In this document: in pieces, positions 7,849-16,126 of the stretch
Layout: each line of letters starts with the position of its first letter
Numbering within the stretch: the first letter of the stretch is position 1
Source of the DNA: Labedaea rhizosphaerae
GTDB lineage: Bacteria > Actinomycetota > Actinomycetes > Mycobacteriales > Pseudonocardiaceae
Assembly: GCF_004362825.1 (NCBI RefSeq)
Contig: NZ_SNXZ01000009.1
Span: forward strand, 143,577 to 207,576
Direction: 5' to 3'
DNA: 64,000 bases
Position numbers and translations under genes: made by a program
The notes under the pieces: model-generated
Databases searched by the model: none
Told to the model about the DNA's origin: nothing
What the model saw: the letters and a program-made list of their open reading frames with translations, nothing else

Positions 7849-9696
7849 TTACTCGCGCTCGTCCGCGGTGCTCTTGCGCCGCCGGGCCACGACGACACCC
7901 GCGACCGCCGCGATCACCACGACACCGCCGATCACGCCGAGGATCAACCCGGTGTTGGAGCCGCTGTCCTGCGAGGACGCGTTCGACGCGCCACCCTCAC
8001 CCGCGGGCACGGCACCGTAGTAGCCCCAGTAACCCTGCTGGTAGGTGATCGTGCCGCCCGGGTCGGGCTGCGTGGCGAAGCTCGCGAACTTGTCCTTGCG
8101 GTAGGCCTCGAGCGAGTCGTCGTAGTAGAGCATCACGTTCACGGCGTTGTCGTAGAGCCGCGACTGCATCTGCTTGACGATGTCGATGCGCTTGGCCCGG
8201 TCGAACTCGGCCAGCTGCTGTGCGTACAGGTCGTCGTAGGCCTTGTCGCACATGAACGTGTCCGGCGTGCCGCCCTTGCCCTGGGCGTTGGGACGGGCCG
8301 AGCACGTCTGCAGGCTGAGGATGTTGTCCGGGTCCGGGCTGGAGCTCCACCCGCTGTAGGTCAGGTCGAACTGACCGGCCGTGGTGGCCTCGTTGATCTT
8401 GTTGTCGGACAGCGGCTGGATGGTGACGTTGATGCCGATGTCGTGCAGCCAGCCACGGATGTAGGGCGCGCCCTGCTGCTCCTGCGGCTTCTCGCTGTGG
8501 GTCAGCAACCGCAGGTTCAGCGGCTTGCCGCTGTGGTCGAGCCGGATGCCGTCCGAACCGCGCTTGTAGCCGGCCGCGTCGAGCGCCGCGTTGGCCGCGG
8601 TCGGGTTGAACTGGTGGCTCTGGGCCGGCGCCGGCGTCCAGTGGAAGTCGCTGAACACGGGCGGCACGTAGCTGCCGTCACCCGGCAACGCGTACTCGCC
8701 GTAGACCTTCTGGGTCAGCGTCTTGGTGTCGATGGCCTGAGCGATCGCACGGCGCAGGGCCACGTCCTTGAGCGCCGGGTTGCCGTTGCCGATGGCCTCG
8801 CCGCTGCTCGTGGTCGCGCCCGGGTTGATCACCAGCTCGTTGAACCGCCGGTCCTTGGCGTTGTTCAACGTGACGTTCGGTTCGTTCTTCAACACGTCGA
8901 ACTGCGTCGCGCTCAGCTTGTTGACCAGGTCGACCTCGCCGTTGCGCAGGGCCTGCACCGAAGCGTCGGAGTTCTTGTAGTAGATGAAGTCGACTTCGTC
9001 GACCTTCGGCGCACCACGCCAGTACGACTTGTTGGCCACCATCTTCACGAACTGGTCGGCCTTGAACTCGGTGACCGTGAACGGCCCGCTGCCCACCAGG
9101 GGCATCGGGGGCTCGCCGCCGATGTCCTTCATCTTCGAGTAGACGTGCTCCGGGACGATCGGCACGTCCAGGCCCAGCATCGTCGCCTGCGGCTTCTTGG
9201 TCTTGATGACGAGCGTGTACGGGTCGGTCGCGGTGACCGACTCGAAGTTCGCCACGTAGCTGCCGTTGGCCGTGCGGGCGGTCTCGTTGGTGAGCATGGT
9301 GTTGAACGTGAAGGCCGGGTCCTTCGCGGTCAGCTCCTGGCCGTCGGACCACTTCACGCCGTGGCGCATGTGGAACGTCCACGTGAGCTTGTCCGGCGAG
9401 GTCTCCCAGCTCTCCGCCAGCGCACCCTCCGGCGCCATGTTCTTCTGGCCGAACACCGTGAGGTAGTCGTAGTTGGTGCGCAGGATGTTGGTGCTGAGCA
9501 GGTAGATCGCGATGTACGGGTTGAGCGAGTCCACCTCTTGGGTCACACCGATCCGCAGCACCTTCTTGGCCGGCGCGTTCTGGGCCTGTGCGGTCGGCGC
9601 CACCTGTGGCACCATTGCCGGGGCAAGGGCCAGCGCGAGAGCACTCACTCCCGCTGCGAGGCCGATTCCCCATCTCCTGGGCTGCACGACTACCAC
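7849..9696 (-). CDS. Peptide ABC transporter substrate-binding protein (family 5) with C-terminal membrane anchor
   Basis: The 615-residue product starts with a Sec-type signal peptide (GLAAGVSALALALAPAM) and has the full SBP_bac_5 body: RIGVTQEVDSLNPYIA near the N-terminus and WTFHMRHGVKWSDG in the middle. There is no lipobox cysteine. The C-terminus has a Ser/Asn/Gly linker followed by a transmembrane helix (about 584-603, GLILGVIGGVVVIAAVAGVV) and RRRKS, so the protein seems to be tethered by its C-terminal end. The GTG start at 9696 is used here; GTG 9687 with AGGTGG upstream is equally possible. It heads the operon and binds the transported peptide outside the cell. Confidence 0.92.
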   Translation of the reverse strand: MVVVQPRRWGIGLAAGVSALALALAPAMVPQVAPTAQAQNAPAKKVLRIGVTQEVDSLNPYIAIYLLSTNILRTNYDYLTVFGQKNMAPEGALAESWETSPDKLTWTFHMRHGVKWSDGQELTAKDPAFTFNTMLTNETARTANGSYVANFESVTATDPYTLVIKTKKPQATMLGLDVPIVPEHVYSKMKDIGGEPPMPLVGSGPFTVTEFKADQFVKMVANKSYWRGAPKVDEVDFIYYKNSDASVQALRNGEVDLVNKLSATQFDVLKNEPNVTLNNAKDRRFNELVINPGATTSSGEAIGNGNPALKDVALRRAIAQAIDTKTLTQKVYGEYALPGDGSYVPPVFSDFHWTPAPAQSHQFNPTAANAALDAAGYKRGSDGIRLDHSGKPLNLRLLTHSEKPQEQQGAPYIRGWLHDIGINVTIQPLSDNKINEATTAGQFDLTYSGWSSSPDPDNILSLQTCSARPNAQGKGGTPDTFMCDKAYDDLYAQQLAEFDRAKRIDIVKQMQSRLYDNAVNVMLYYDDSLEAYRKDKFASFATQPDPGGTITYQQGYWGYYGAVPAGEGGASNASSQDSGSNTGLILGVIGGVVVIAAVAGVVVARRRKSTADERE

Positions 9697-9745
9697 CTAC
9701 TTCCGCTGATGTGTGGCAAGAAGTAACCACTGGTCAACCCTGTAT

Positions 9746-9787
9746 GTCAACGATTACCGCAAGGTTCGTCCAAGACGTAACGTTGAC
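9746..9787. promoter_or_regulatory. Inverted repeat in the divergent promoter region of the transporter and peptidase genes
   Basis: GTCAACG at 9746-9752 and CGTTGAC at 9781-9787 form a perfect 7-base inverted repeat with a 28-base spacer, between the divergently transcribed binding protein and D-aminopeptidase. A second small palindrome, ACCA-C-TGGT, lies at 9726-9734. These could be operator sites co-ordinating both directions; nothing nearby identifies the regulator. Confidence 0.35.
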
Positions 9788-9789
9788 CC

Positions 9790-10617
9790 GTGCGGATCAT
9801 GATTTCGGCGGACATGGAAGGCGCCACCGGCGTCACCTACACCCAGGATGTGATACCGGGTACCGAGCAGTGGCAACGGTTCCGGAGGCTCTTCACCGGG
9901 GACGTCAACGCGGCCATCGCGGGTCTCGTCGCGGGCGGCGCGACCGACGTCCTGGTCAACGAGGCCCACTCCTCGCAACGCAACCTGCTGCTCGAGGACC
10001 TCGACGACCGGGCGAAGATGCTCACCGGCAGACACAAGCCGCTGTCCATGATGCAGGGCATCGACTCCGGTGTGGACGGCGTGGTGTTCCTCGGCTACCA
10101 CACCGGTGCCGGGGTCGACGGCGTGCTGGCCCACACATACCTGGAGAACTCGATCACCGGCGTGTGGCTCGACGGCGTGCACGCCAGCGAGGGCAGGCTC
10201 AACGCCGCCGTGGCCGCGGAGCACGGCGTGCCCGTCCTGCTGGTCACCGGCGACGACCTGACCTGTGCCGACGCCGACGACTACGCGCCGGATGCCGGCA
10301 AGGTGGCCGTGAAGGAGTGCGTGAGCCGCTACGCGGCGATCTGCACGCCGCCGGCGCGCACGGTGGCCGAGATCAAGCAGGCGGCCAAGGCGGGGATGGG
10401 CAAGGCGGGCCGGGTGGACGGTGCCGTGGCGCCGCACCGGATCGAGGTGGAGTTCGACGCGACCCACCTCGCGCACGCCGCCGCGGTCGTGCCCACGGTG
10501 GAGCTCGTGGGCACCCGCCGGGTCGGCTTCGACGCGGTGTCCATGACCGAGGCGATGAAGGCGTTCAAGGTGGTGACCGCCATCGCGGCGGGCGCCGTGG
10601 AGGGAATCTATGGCTGA
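9790..10617 (+). CDS. M55 family D-aminopeptidase (DppA-like)
   Basis: This 275-residue metallopeptidase has the M55 signature SADMEG at residues 6-11, NEAHS with H60, and GYHTGAG with H104. D8, E10, H60 and H104 fall at the positions of zinc ligands described for Bacillus subtilis DppA. Such enzymes remove N-terminal D-residues, for example from D-Ala-D-Ala and D-Ala-Gly-Gly. It starts with GTG at 9790, is divergent from a peptide importer, and overlaps a downstream M20 peptidase by 8 bases. It probably processes imported D-residue peptides such as cell-wall fragments (inference). Confidence 0.9.
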   Translation: MRIMISADMEGATGVTYTQDVIPGTEQWQRFRRLFTGDVNAAIAGLVAGGATDVLVNEAHSSQRNLLLEDLDDRAKMLTGRHKPLSMMQGIDSGVDGVVFLGYHTGAGVDGVLAHTYLENSITGVWLDGVHASEGRLNAAVAAEHGVPVLLVTGDDLTCADADDYAPDAGKVAVKECVSRYAAICTPPARTVAEIKQAAKAGMGKAGRVDGAVAPHRIEVEFDATHLAHAAAVVPTVELVGTRRVGFDAVSMTEAMKAFKVVTAIAAGAVEGIYG

Positions 10618-11950
10618 GCAGGAGGAAAGCAGGATCGACACCGACCGGGTCGCGGCGCTGTGCGCCGACCTGATCAGGTTCGACACGACCAACCGCGGCG
10701 AGGGCGACGCCAACGGCGAGCGTGAAGCCGCCGAGTACGTGGCGGCCGAACTGGAGAAGGCGGGTCTCGTCCCGACCATGCTCGAGTCCGCGCCCCGCCG
10801 GGCCAACGTGGTCGCGCGGATGACCGGGACCGACCCCTCGCTGCCCGCGTTGCTGGTGCAGGGCCACCTCGACGTCGTGCCGGCCAACCCGGCCGAGTGG
10901 ACGTTCCCGCCGTTCTCCGGCGAGATCCGGGACGGCTACGTGCACGGCCGCGGCGCGACGGACATGAAGGACTTCGTCGCGATGGCGCTCGGCGTCCTGC
11001 ACCGCTGGGCCGAGCAGGGCCGGGCCCCGCGACGCGACATCGTGTTCGCCTTCGTCGCCGACGAGGAGACCACCGGTACCTACGGCGCGCACTGGCTCGT
11101 GGACAACCACGCCGACCTGTTCGCCGGCTGCGCCGCGTCGATCAGCGAGTCCGGCGCGTACACCACGCACGCGACAGCGGCCGACGGCCGGCCGGTGCGG
11201 ATCTACTCGATCGGCACGGCCGAACGCGGCACCGCGCACGTCCTGCTGACCGCGACCGGCCGCGCGGGCCACGGCTCCCGGCGCAACGACGACAACGCGG
11301 TGGTGCGGCTCGCGCGGGCCCTGGTCCGCATTGCCGACCACAAGTGGCCGGTCACGCTCAGCCCGACCGTGGAACGCTGCATCGTCCGCACGGGCGCGGC
11401 GCTCGGCGTGCCCGTGGACCTGTCCAGCGACGACGCCGTGGACGCCACGGTGGCCGCGTTCGGCGCGGCGTCGAAGCTGGTCGAGAACACCATCCGCAAC
11501 AGCACGACCCCGACCATGTTGGACGCCGGCCTCAAGGTCAACATCATCCCCGGTACAGCTCGAGCTCAGGTTGACATCCGGGTGCTGCCGGGCACCGAGG
11601 CCCAGTTGCTCGACGAGCTGGACCGGCTGCTCGGCCCGTCGATCAACCGCACGTTCGTCGCGAACCAGCCCGCTGTGCAGGCTCCCCTGGACACCGAGTG
11701 GTTCGACGCGATGGCCGGCGCGCTGGTCGCCGAGGACCCCGAGGCCGTCGTCGTGCCGTACTGCCTCGGCGGGGGCACCGACGCCAAGGCGTTCAGCCGG
11801 CTCGGCATGGCCTGCTACGGGTTCAACCCGCTGTGGATCCCGCCGGAGTTCGACTACCGCTCGGCGGCGCACGGCATCGACGAGCGGGTTCCGGTCGCGG
11901 CTCTGGCGTTCGGCACCAACGTCCTGGACCGGTTCCTGTCGACCTGCTGA
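10610..11950 (+). CDS. M20/M25/M40 family metallopeptidase
   Basis: The 446-residue protein has the M20 zinc-site pattern: QGHLDVV (H86, D88), GRGATDMKD (D118) and FVADEETTG (catalytic E152, E153). A central dimerisation domain is inserted before the final GGGTDAKAFS segment. Members act as dipeptidases, carboxypeptidases, deacetylases or acetylornithine deacetylase-like enzymes; the substrate cannot be fixed by sequence alone. It overlaps the M55 gene by 8 bases, which supports a joint role in degrading imported peptides. A paralogue lies at 43.2-44.5 kb with very similar length and motifs. Confidence 0.92.
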   Translation: MAEQEESRIDTDRVAALCADLIRFDTTNRGEGDANGEREAAEYVAAELEKAGLVPTMLESAPRRANVVARMTGTDPSLPALLVQGHLDVVPANPAEWTFPPFSGEIRDGYVHGRGATDMKDFVAMALGVLHRWAEQGRAPRRDIVFAFVADEETTGTYGAHWLVDNHADLFAGCAASISESGAYTTHATAADGRPVRIYSIGTAERGTAHVLLTATGRAGHGSRRNDDNAVVRLARALVRIADHKWPVTLSPTVERCIVRTGAALGVPVDLSSDDAVDATVAAFGAASKLVENTIRNSTTPTMLDAGLKVNIIPGTARAQVDIRVLPGTEAQLLDELDRLLGPSINRTFVANQPAVQAPLDTEWFDAMAGALVAEDPEAVVVPYCLGGGTDAKAFSRLGMACYGFNPLWIPPEFDYRSAAHGIDERVPVAALAFGTNVLDRFLSTC

Positions 11951-11988
11951 ACATACCCTTGCGGTTATATACCTCAGTCGGTATGTTC
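11949..11988. promoter_or_regulatory. Perfect 9-base inverted repeat, probable ArsR-type operator
   Basis: GAACATACC (11949-11957) and GGTATGTTC (11980-11988) are exact reverse complements with a 22-base spacer, ending 5 bases before the GTG of the ArsR-like gene. A nested shorter repeat, ATACC-N6-GGTAT, is at 11969-11984. The left arm overlaps the stop codon of the M20 gene. Position and symmetry fit autoregulation by the ArsR protein. The long loop makes a terminator less likely. Confidence 0.6.
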
Positions 11989-11993
11989 GAGGT

Positions 11994-12314
11994 GTGTCCA
12001 CCGTATTCGACGTGCTCGCCGAACCGGCGCGCCGCCGCATCCTCGACCTGTTGCGAGAGCGGCCGCGCCCGGTCGGCGAGCTGACCGAGCGGCTCGGGTT
12101 CAGCCAGCCCGGCACGTCCAAGCACCTCCGCGTGCTGCGCGACGCCGGGCTCGTCCGCGTGCGCAAGCAGGCGCAGCGGCGGGTGTACGAGCTGGACCCG
12201 GCACCACTGGCCGAGCTGGACGCCTGGCTCGCCCCCTACCGGCAGCTCTGGTCGGACGCGCACGACCTGCTCGGTCACCACCTGGACCAGATGGAGGAGC
12301 TGGACGACCGATGA
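11994..12314 (+). CDS. ArsR/SmtB-type winged-helix regulator
   Basis: This 106-residue protein is a compact winged helix: FDVLAEPARRRILDLLRE, the recognition helix in GFSQPGTSKHLRVLRDAGLV, and a VYELDPAPLAELDAWLAPY tail. No metal-binding cysteine cluster is visible. It belongs to the group that is regularly paired with SRPBCC (AHSA1) proteins, and indeed overlaps one by four bases (ATGA). GTG at 11994 is the likely start, next to a perfect inverted repeat. Confidence 0.9.
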   Translation: MSTVFDVLAEPARRRILDLLRERPRPVGELTERLGFSQPGTSKHLRVLRDAGLVRVRKQAQRRVYELDPAPLAELDAWLAPYRQLWSDAHDLLGHHLDQMEELDDR

Positions 12315-13024
12315 CCCACAGCCTCACGCCGGACGGCGCCCGCCACCGGCTGCGCATCGAACGCCGCTACCCGCACCCCGTGCGCAAGGTGTGGCGCGCC
12401 ATCACCGACCCGTCGGAGCTCTCCGGCTGGTTCCCCGCGCGCGTCGAGACCGAGCTCGCGGTGGGCGCCCGGATGACGTTCACCTTCCCCGGGCAGCCGG
12501 CGGAGACGAACGGGACGATCACGGAGTTCGACCCGCCGACGGTGTTCGGCTTCGACTGGGGTGAGGACTCGCTGCGCTGGGAGCTGCGCGCCGACGGCCC
12601 GGACGCCACCGTCCTGGTGTTCACCCACGTCTTCGACGACCGGCCCCGCGCGGCGAGCTTCGCGGCCGGCTGGGACGGCTGCTTCGACGCGCTCGACCAG
12701 GTGCTCGACGGCGTCGCGGTCACCGAGGCGGCGCCGTACCCGCCCCGGCACGAGTCCTATGTGGAGCGGTTCAGCCTGGGCCGGGGTTGGCTCGAGGGCA
12801 CGAACGTGGTGTTCGACCGGGTCTACCCATGGCCGAGGGAAGCCGTCACCGACGCCCTGCGGGCTCAAGGTCCAGTTGAGGGTGAGATCAACTGGTCCAC
12901 AGAGGACGTTCCGGGCGGCAGCCGGATCAGGTTGCTGGTCAAGGATCCGGACGATCCCGACGCGGTGCTCGAGCAGTGGGGCCGGCGGCTCGCCGACGTG
13001 GCGGCCGCGCTCAGTGCGCGGTGA
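12311..13024 (+). CDS. SRPBCC/AHSA1 domain protein
   Basis: This 237-residue protein has an N-terminal START-like helix-grip domain (about residues 10-150) with IERRYPHPVRKVWRAITDP, LSGWFPA and FDWGEDSLRWEL, typical of the AHSA1 family of hydrophobic-ligand-binding proteins. The C-terminal part (about 155-237) is a further region without clear assignment. It is coupled to the ArsR-type regulator by an ATGA overlap; such pairs are common in actinobacteria, with the ligand usually unknown. Its 3' end overlaps the convergent EspG-like gene by 14 bases. Confidence 0.85.
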   Translation: MTHSLTPDGARHRLRIERRYPHPVRKVWRAITDPSELSGWFPARVETELAVGARMTFTFPGQPAETNGTITEFDPPTVFGFDWGEDSLRWELRADGPDATVLVFTHVFDDRPRAASFAAGWDGCFDALDQVLDGVAVTEAAPYPPRHESYVERFSLGRGWLEGTNVVFDRVYPWPREAVTDALRAQGPVEGEINWSTEDVPGGSRIRLLVKDPDDPDAVLEQWGRRLADVAAALSAR

Positions 13025-13617
13025 GCCCACCGATCAGCGCGGCGAGGTGCTGGCGCAGCGTCGCCGCGTCGGCCGGGCCGATGACCGTCCACTCGCGACC
13101 ATCGTGGTCCCGGCGGGTGCGGCGCAGGTAACGCCCGGAGTCCAGGTCGAACCACGCGAGCTCAGGCGACCGGTGCAGCGTCCCGGCCGCCGTGCGCACG
13201 GCGGCGGACACCGTGCCGCCACGCAGGGGCTCCTGGTCGAGGGTGGCGGCGGGGCCGAGCTCGTCGGTCGGCACGACCACCGACGCGAGCGTGCCCCGCG
13301 CGACCGGCGGCAGCGTCTCGACGACCGCGGACGCGATGCTCTCCGGCTGCACGGCCCGCACCCGTACCCCGTCGCCGTTCTGGCTGGCCAGCGCGGCCAC
13401 GCCCGCCGAGGACCCGGCCAACACGCGCAGGTCCGGCTGCTGGTGCACGGCATCGACCCGCACCCGCGGGCGCGAGCACGGCCACCAGCGCGGCGATCTC
13501 GTCCGGCAGGTCCCGTCCCGCACCCGGCGGGAGGTCCAGGGGAAAGGCGGCCTCATCGGATCCGGCGGCCAGCCACGCCCTCCCGATCGCGGCGGGCGGG
13601 TACAGCTCGGCGCCCAT
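13011..13617 (-). pseudogene. EspG-like (ESX secretion-associated) protein gene with a frameshift
   Basis: The N-terminal part reads from an ATG at 13617 (AAFPLDLPPGAGRD, DEIAALVAVL) and then runs into a frame with no family likeness. From about 13467 the continuing sequence is in the next frame (RPRVRVDAVHQQPDLRVLAG through AALIGGL to 13011). The joined product, about 200 residues, resembles actinobacterial EspG-family proteins, which act as chaperones for WXG100-related secretion substrates. The shift equals one extra base or two missing bases in the GC-rich stretch near 13464-13472. No ESX genes are nearby. It may be a decayed orphan or a sequence error. Confidence 0.6.
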
Positions 13618-13643
13618 GACCCGACGCTAGCGCAACCGACAGC

Positions 13644-14627
13644 TCACCCGGTCGGCAACGGACCGGAGCCCTTGACCGACCGCATCACCGGCGCGCTCTC
13701 CACGGCGGTGACGCCGGGCAGCACCGAGACCCGCTCGGTGAGGTACCGGTAGAGCTCCTCGACCCCGCTGGTGGCCAGGCTCGCGTAGAGGTTCGTCGGC
13801 CCGGTCGTCGCCGCGGCGAAGGCCACCTCCGGGTGCTCGGCCAGCTCACGGCCCGCGCGGTCCAGCTCAGCCGGGTGCACCGAGAGCCACAACATCGCCG
13901 AGACGTTCATGGCGAACATGTCCCGGTCGAACTCGACGTCGTAGAAGAACGCGCCGCGCGCATGCAGCTCGGCCATCCGGCGGCGCACGGTCGTCGCCGA
14001 CCAGCCGGTCGCCTCGGCCAGCACCGGGACGGGGGTCCGGGCGTCCTTGGCCAGCTCGGCCAGCAGCCGACGATCGCCGACGGTCAGCGTGACCGGCTCC
14101 GGCCGCGATTCGGGTTCCGCGAGCGCGGCGACCTGCTCCTGCGACAGCGCGGGCACCTTGTCGATCGGGCTGCGCCGGCCGCCGAAGAACACGTGCAGCA
14201 AGCAGTGCGCCGACATGGTCACCACCCGCGCGGTGCGCGGAAGCGTGCGCAGCAGCAACTCCCCGCCGTCGGCACGCAGCGGCGCGCGGGTCACGCACAC
14301 CAGCTCGGTGCCGCCGGAGGTGAGCCGCACCCAGCTGGTGTCCGGGCGTTTGGCCAGCGCCGCGGCCAGCGGTTCGGCGGCGTCCGGCGTGCAGTGCAGC
14401 CGCACGAACCACGCCACCTCCCCCAGCGACCGCGGGTCGGGCGCGCCCAGCACGCGCAGCGCGCCGGTGGAGCGCAGCCGGGTGTAGCGGCGGGCCACCG
14501 TCTGGTCGGACACGCCGAGCACCTCGGCGATCCGGCTGAACGGCGCCCGCGCGGCCACGTGCAGCGCGTGCACGAGCTGCCGGTCGAGGTCGTCGTAGTC
14601 GGAATCCACCGCGAAACGGTAGCTCAT
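13644..14627 (-). CDS. Lrp/AsnC family regulator with two DNA-binding domains
   Basis: The 327-residue protein contains two Lrp-like halves. The first winged helix is near residues 10-60 (DRQLVHALHVAARAPF, VSDQTVARRYTRL) and the second near 183-235 (DRRLLAELAKDARTP, WSATTVRRRMAEL). Each is followed by a RAM-like sensor segment. This duplicated form is common in actinobacteria. The ATG at 14627 is chosen; GTG 14639 is an alternative. It is divergent from an MFS exporter, which is the obvious candidate target. Confidence 0.87.
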   Translation of the reverse strand: MSYRFAVDSDYDDLDRQLVHALHVAARAPFSRIAEVLGVSDQTVARRYTRLRSTGALRVLGAPDPRSLGEVAWFVRLHCTPDAAEPLAAALAKRPDTSWVRLTSGGTELVCVTRAPLRADGGELLLRTLPRTARVVTMSAHCLLHVFFGGRRSPIDKVPALSQEQVAALAEPESRPEPVTLTVGDRRLLAELAKDARTPVPVLAEATGWSATTVRRRMAELHARGAFFYDVEFDRDMFAMNVSAMLWLSVHPAELDRAGRELAEHPEVAFAAATTGPTNLYASLATSGVEELYRYLTERVSVLPGVTAVESAPVMRSVKGSGPLPTG

Positions 14628-14697
14628 GTCGACATCCACCGACTTTTCGTCGCCGACTGGGGTCAGTGACCGGCAAAGGTGATCGTTGCGTCGACAT
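14628..14697. promoter_or_regulatory. Repeated GTCGACAT boxes between the Lrp-type regulator and the MFS exporter
   Basis: GTCGACAT occurs at 14628-14635, directly against the regulator's start codon, and again at 14690-14697, 20 bases before the exporter start. The core GTCGAC is itself palindromic. The direct repeat in a divergent promoter is consistent with binding sites for the adjacent Lrp-like protein, but GTCGAC is not rare in such GC-rich DNA. Confidence 0.35.
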
Positions 14698-14717
14698 TCG
14701 AGAACGGAGAGAGTGCG

Positions 14718-16115
14718 ATGCGCAAGTGGTGGCCGCTGGTGGCGATCTGCCTCGGCAACTTCATCCTGCTGATCGACGTGACGATCGTGAACGTGGCGCT
14801 GCCGCGGATCGCGGACACGTTGCACGCCGATCTGGGCACCGTCCAATGGGTGCTCGACGGCTACGCGGTCGCGCTGGCCGCCCTGCTGCTGACCGCCGGT
14901 TCATTGGCCGACCTGCACGGCCGGCGCCGGCTGTACCTGTCCGGCCTGGTTCTGTTCACCCTCGCGTCCGTGGCCTGCGGCTGCGCGCCGACGACCGGCC
15001 TGCTGATCGCCGGGCGAGTGGTGCAGGGCGTCGGCGGCGCCGCGATGTTCGCGACGTCGGCGGCCCTGCTCACCCACGCGTTCCACGGCCGCGACCGCGG
15101 CGTCGCGTTCGGCGTGTGGGGCGCGGTCAACGGCGGCGCGGCCGCGCTGGGCCCGCTGCTGGGCGGCGTGATCACCGAGTCGGTGTCGTGGCGGTGGATC
15201 TTCCTGGTCAACGTGCCCATCGCGGTCGTCGGCTACGCGATGGTGACGCGCCTGATCACCGAGTCGCACGGCAACCGCGGCGGTCGGGTCGACTGGGCGG
15301 GCGGGCTCACCTTCACGGTCGGCGTCGCCGCGCTGACGTGGGCGCTGATCCGCGGCGGCTGGACCGACCAGGTCACGCTCGGCCTGCTCGTGGTGGCGGT
15401 GCTCGCCCTGGCGGCGTTCGGCGTGCTCCAGGCCCGGCGACCCGACCCGATGCTGCCGTTGGCGCTGCTGCGGAACCGCTCGTTCGCCGGGCTGATGGCC
15501 GGTGGGCTGGTGTTGCAGGGAGCCGCGTTCTCGCACCTGGTGTTCACCTCGCTGTGGCTGCAGCACGTGCTGCACCTCGGCCCGGTCGCGGCGGGGCTGG
15601 CGGGCAGCATGCCGCTGAGCGTGGTCGCGTTCCTGACCTCCGGTCTGGTCGGCCGGCACCTGCACGGCGTGGCCCCGCAGCTCCCGGTGACCGTGGGCCT
15701 GCTGTTGGTCGGCCTCGGCGTGACCTTGCAGTCGGTGATCGGTGCGAGCTCGAGCTGGCCGGTGCTGCTGCCGGGTCTGCTGGTATCCGGGTTGGGCGTC
15801 GGCATCGCCATGCCGGTGCTGGCGTCGGCGCCGCTGGCAGTGGCCACGCCGCGGCAGGCCGGGGTCGCCGGAGCCACGGCCAACACGTTCCGCCAGCTCG
15901 GGTTCGCCCTCGGCGTGGCCGCGCTGGGCACGCTGTTCAGCGACCGGCTCACGGCGTTGGCGGCGGCCGGACCGCAGGTGGCGTTCACCGGCGCGCTCGG
16001 CCGGATCTACCTCGTGACCGGGATCGTCGCCGCGCTCGGCGCCGTCGTGGTGGCCGCGATGGTCCGCAAGCCGCATGAGGCGACCGAACCGGAACGCGTC
16101 AGCGCGGCCGCCTGA
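14718..16115 (+). CDS. MFS drug-efflux transporter (EmrB/QacA, DHA2 type)
   Basis: This 465-residue integral membrane protein has about 14 hydrophobic segments. The DHA2 signatures are LIDVTIVNVALP in helix 1, QWVLDGYAVALAALLLTAG in helix 2, the loop GSLADLHGRRR (motif A), and GPLLGGVITE (motif C, antiporter). It should export lipophilic compounds using the proton gradient. GGAG at 14706-14709 precedes the ATG by 8 bases. It is divergent from a double Lrp-like regulator that probably controls it. Confidence 0.92.
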   Translation: MRKWWPLVAICLGNFILLIDVTIVNVALPRIADTLHADLGTVQWVLDGYAVALAALLLTAGSLADLHGRRRLYLSGLVLFTLASVACGCAPTTGLLIAGRVVQGVGGAAMFATSAALLTHAFHGRDRGVAFGVWGAVNGGAAALGPLLGGVITESVSWRWIFLVNVPIAVVGYAMVTRLITESHGNRGGRVDWAGGLTFTVGVAALTWALIRGGWTDQVTLGLLVVAVLALAAFGVLQARRPDPMLPLALLRNRSFAGLMAGGLVLQGAAFSHLVFTSLWLQHVLHLGPVAAGLAGSMPLSVVAFLTSGLVGRHLHGVAPQLPVTVGLLLVGLGVTLQSVIGASSSWPVLLPGLLVSGLGVGIAMPVLASAPLAVATPRQAGVAGATANTFRQLGFALGVAALGTLFSDRLTALAAAGPQVAFTGALGRIYLVTGIVAALGAVVVAAMVRKPHEATEPERVSAAA

Positions 16116-16126
16116 CGGCGAGGGCC

